A stretch of DNA of 7,620 bases from Actinomycetota bacterium (GTDB taxonomy: Bacteria > Actinomycetota > Actinomycetes > Streptosporangiales > Streptosporangiaceae). The notes under the pieces are model-generated. The model had not been told where the DNA came from. It was given only the letters and a program-made list of their open reading frames with translations, and did no database searches. The translations under genes and the position numbers were made by a program. The stretch lies in contig PLIQ01000281.1 of the NCBI GenBank assembly GCA_003140115.1, positions 1,012 to 8,631 on the forward strand, read 5' to 3'. Below, piece by piece: positions 6,496-7,620 of this stretch (the stretch's first letter is position 1; each line of letters starts with the position of its first letter).

Positions 6496-6515
6496 GTGAC
6501 TACCAAGCCGTCACG
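6495..6515. other. Stem-loop CGTGAC / GTCACG adjoining the tandem repeat
   Basis: CGTGAC (6495-6500) and GTCACG (6510-6515) are perfect 6-base inverted arms around a 9-base loop. Together with the two palindromic repeat copies this gives three consecutive potential stem-loops in the leader of the minus-strand small gene. It could alternatively end yidC transcription, but it has no T-tract. Confidence 0.4.
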
Positions 6516-6530
6516 CCGGCGTTTAAGCCC

Positions 6531-6559
6531 AGTGTACTTGCCGTCCTCCGGGCTGTTAG
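6531..6559 (-). promoter_or_regulatory. Weak promoter candidate for the small Cys/His gene
   Basis: On the minus strand CTAACA (6559-6554) and TACACT (6536-6531) are separated by 17 bases and match TTGACA and TATAAT at four of six positions each. A start just downstream would give a leader of about 80 bases holding the three stem-loops. Matches of this quality arise by chance, so this is tentative. Confidence 0.28.
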
Positions 6560-6574
6560 CTGTGCGTGACCGGG

Positions 6575-7357
6575 TCAGTTACGCACGGCCACCACCGGTT
6601 TCGGCGGGCTCGGGGCCGCGCCGGAGATGCGGCCGGTCCGCCAGAAGAAGGTCCGCTCGCCCAGTGCCCACCCGGTCGACGTGATCAGGTAGATCCCGGC
6701 GGCGAGCGGAACGAACGCGGCGATCACCACGGTCAGGTAGGGCAGGACCCGGATGAGGGCACCCGGTGCGTTCGGCCCGACTGCACTGGCCTGCCCGGCC
6801 GTCATCGCCTGCCCGGCCGTCATCGCCTGCCCCAGGCGGACCGACAGCCAGCACAGGCCGATCAGCAGCGCGAAGACGCCGAGGAACACCAGACCATGCG
6901 GGCTCACAGGTCCGGCGCCGGCCAGCCAGTGACTGCCCAGCGGCACGTCGAACAGGTCGCGGGTGAGCAGCGTGTTCGGCTTCCCGCCGATCTGCGCCGA
7001 GCGGAACAGCAGGTACACCACGGACAGCAGCGGCCACTGCAGCAGCAGCGGGGTGAGGCCGGCGAACATGCTCGTGTCTTCCCGCTTGTACAGCGCGGTC
7101 ATCTCGCGCTGCAGCCGCTCGGGCTGTTTGGCGTGCCGCTTGCGCAGCTCCTGAAGCTGCGGCGCCAGCCGGGCCTGCGCAGCCTGCCCGCGCATGCCGC
7201 GCAGGCTGAGCGGCATCACGATGAGCCGAACGGCCACGGTGAACAAGACGATCACGGCCACCGCGGCCGCGCCGCCCAGCACGGGGGTAAGGAAACTAGT
7301 GAATCCGGAGACGAGGTGGTACGCGGCGTCCACCGGGACGCCAAGAATACTTGACAT
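6575..7357 (-). CDS. YidC/Oxa1 family membrane protein insertase (short actinobacterial type)
   Basis: This 260-residue member of the YidC/Oxa1/Alb3 family helps insert and fold proteins in the cytoplasmic membrane. The first core membrane segment is at about residues 26-50 and contains Arg44 (VAVRLIVMPLSLRG), matching the conserved positive residue of the substrate groove. A basic cytoplasmic helical hairpin follows (residues 53-95, LRKRHAKQPERLQREM). Further membrane segments lie at about 97-119 (LTPLLLQWPLLSVVYLLF), 154-175, and 201-228 (one or two spans). The C-terminus is short. There is no lipoprotein signal. It is shorter than the main YidC and lies away from rnpA/jag, so I infer an extra paralogue. 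Residues 179-190 are a duplicated MTAGQA. The ATG at 7357 has GGAAGG 11 bases upstream. A DUF6412-like gene precedes it on the same strand. Confidence 0.88.
   Translation of the reverse strand: MSSILGVPVDAAYHLVSGFTSFLTPVLGGAAAVAVIVLFTVAVRLIVMPLSLRGMRGQAAQARLAPQLQELRKRHAKQPERLQREMTALYKREDTSMFAGLTPLLLQWPLLSVVYLLFRSAQIGGKPNTLLTRDLFDVPLGSHWLAGAGPVSPHGLVFLGVFALLIGLCWLSVRLGQAMTAGQAMTAGQASAVGPNAPGALIRVLPYLTVVIAAFVPLAAGIYLITSTGWALGERTFFWRTGRISGAAPSPPKPVVAVRN
6789..6832. repeat. In-frame 18-bp tandem repeat inside yidC
   Basis: GCCTGCCCGGCCGTCATC is present twice exactly (6789-6806, 6807-6824), and a third partial copy (GCCTGCCC) follows. On the minus strand it encodes two MTAGQA hexapeptides preceded by a partial copy (GQA) in the loop before the last membrane segments. 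The length is a multiple of three, so the frame is preserved. Copy number could vary by slippage. Confidence 0.85.
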
Positions 7358-7416
7358 GTGACAGGGAGCCTTCCAGCTGAGACGGGTCAGGTGCTGGAAG
7401 CGGCCGCGATATCCGT

Positions 7417-7456
7417 GTCCCCCCAAAGGGGACGAGGCCCCCGAGCCTTCGGGGGC
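7417..7456 (-). terminator. Two back-to-back hairpins between the DUF6412-like gene and yidC
   Basis: Hairpin A has arms GCCCCCGA (7437-7444) and TCGGGGGC (7449-7456), an 8-base perfect stem with a 4-base loop. Hairpin B has arms GTCCCC (7417-7422) and GGGGAC (7428-7433) with a 5-base loop. On the minus strand A begins 4 bases after the DUF6412-like stop, and B follows 3 bases later. There is no long T-run. They may terminate or attenuate transcription into yidC, or stabilise the upstream mRNA end. Confidence 0.55.
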
Positions 7457-7460
7457 AAGG

Positions 7461-7620
7461 TCAGCGGGAAGTGGCGGCCGCTGGGGCCGCCGATGGTGCT
7501 CTGGCTCTGGTCCGGCCTGCCGCGTCCGGATCGCGCTGGCGCAAGAACGCCGCCCGCCAGGACTTTTCCCGTAGCGCGCGGGCGCGACGGATCAGCGGCA
7601 GGGCGGCGGCGGTGCGGGAA
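7461..7620 (-). CDS. DUF6412-like small protein, C-terminal 52 residues
   Basis: This minus-strand frame enters from the right edge and ends at TGA 7463-7461. It reads RTAAALPLIRRARALREKSW, then RAAFLRQRDPDAAGRTRARA, then a Pro/Ala tail. The RQRDPDAAGR.R.RAP ending is what I recall of DUF6412 proteins, small actinobacterial proteins with N-terminal membrane segments and no assigned function. That N-terminal part is outside the window. I also recall this family next to short YidC paralogues in several actinomycetes, which matches the gene 103 bases downstream. The assignment is from memory on a short fragment, so moderate. Confidence 0.6.
   Translation of the reverse strand, partial: SRTAAALPLIRRARALREKSWRAAFLRQRDPDAAGRTRARAPSAAPAAATSR

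Noticed and set aside
7358..7426. N-terminal extension of YidC to a start at 7426
   Set aside because: The extra 23 residues (MGGHGYRGRFQH...) look non-coding and run into the hairpin region. The ATG at 7357 has a ribosome binding site and gives the normal family length.

Overview
The window is GC-rich DNA, about 70% GC by eye. Coding frames show strong third-position G/C bias, several genes use GTG starts, and the gene families are typical of Actinomycetota (high-GC Gram-positive bacteria). I cannot place it below phylum/class. No rRNA, tRNA, CRISPR array, insertion sequence or phage gene was seen. No stretch longer than about 130 bases lacks a gene.

Left part (1-1091, plus strand): two apparently broken genes. 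The first is the C-terminal part of a group 1 type glycosyltransferase, cut by the window edge, whose reading frame shifts by one base near 150-162. The second, beginning 5 bases after it, resembles the beginning and the end of an asparagine synthase-like protein with the large middle missing. Facing them on the minus strand, and overlapping the tail of the second by 16 bases, is an ABC-2 permease of the polysaccharide-export type (1076-2125).

Middle (1076-4326, minus strand): read from right to left, a likely operon of a DJ-1/PfpI-family protein, a coiled-coil C4 zinc-ribbon protein, a histidine phosphatase and the ABC permease. The zinc-ribbon/phosphatase pair corresponds to the common actinobacterial neighbourhood in which a Nif3-like protein, the zinc-ribbon protein and a bifunctional RNase HI/acid phosphatase lie together. 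Here the phosphatase has no RNase HI domain, and a DJ-1-like gene sits where Nif3 would be expected.

Right part (4407-7620): a DUF885-type putative metallopeptidase on the plus strand, divergent from the minus-strand operon, converges on a small Cys/His-rich protein of unknown function (6121-6444, minus). Upstream of that small gene is an unusual leader with a perfect 17-bp tandem repeat and three consecutive potential stem-loops. Next come a short YidC/Oxa1-family insertase (6575-7357, minus) with an in-frame 18-bp tandem repeat in a loop, and the 3' end of a DUF6412-like gene (7461-7620, minus). Two back-to-back hairpins separate these last two genes.

The window is mostly an ordinary chromosomal region with an envelope flavour: glycosyltransferase, polysaccharide exporter permease and membrane insertase. 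I see no complete new system. The best candidates for a second look are the structured leader plus Cys/His small protein, the hairpin-separated DUF6412-YidC pair, the RNase H-less phosphatase arrangement, and the decayed glycosyltransferase/asparagine synthase pair.
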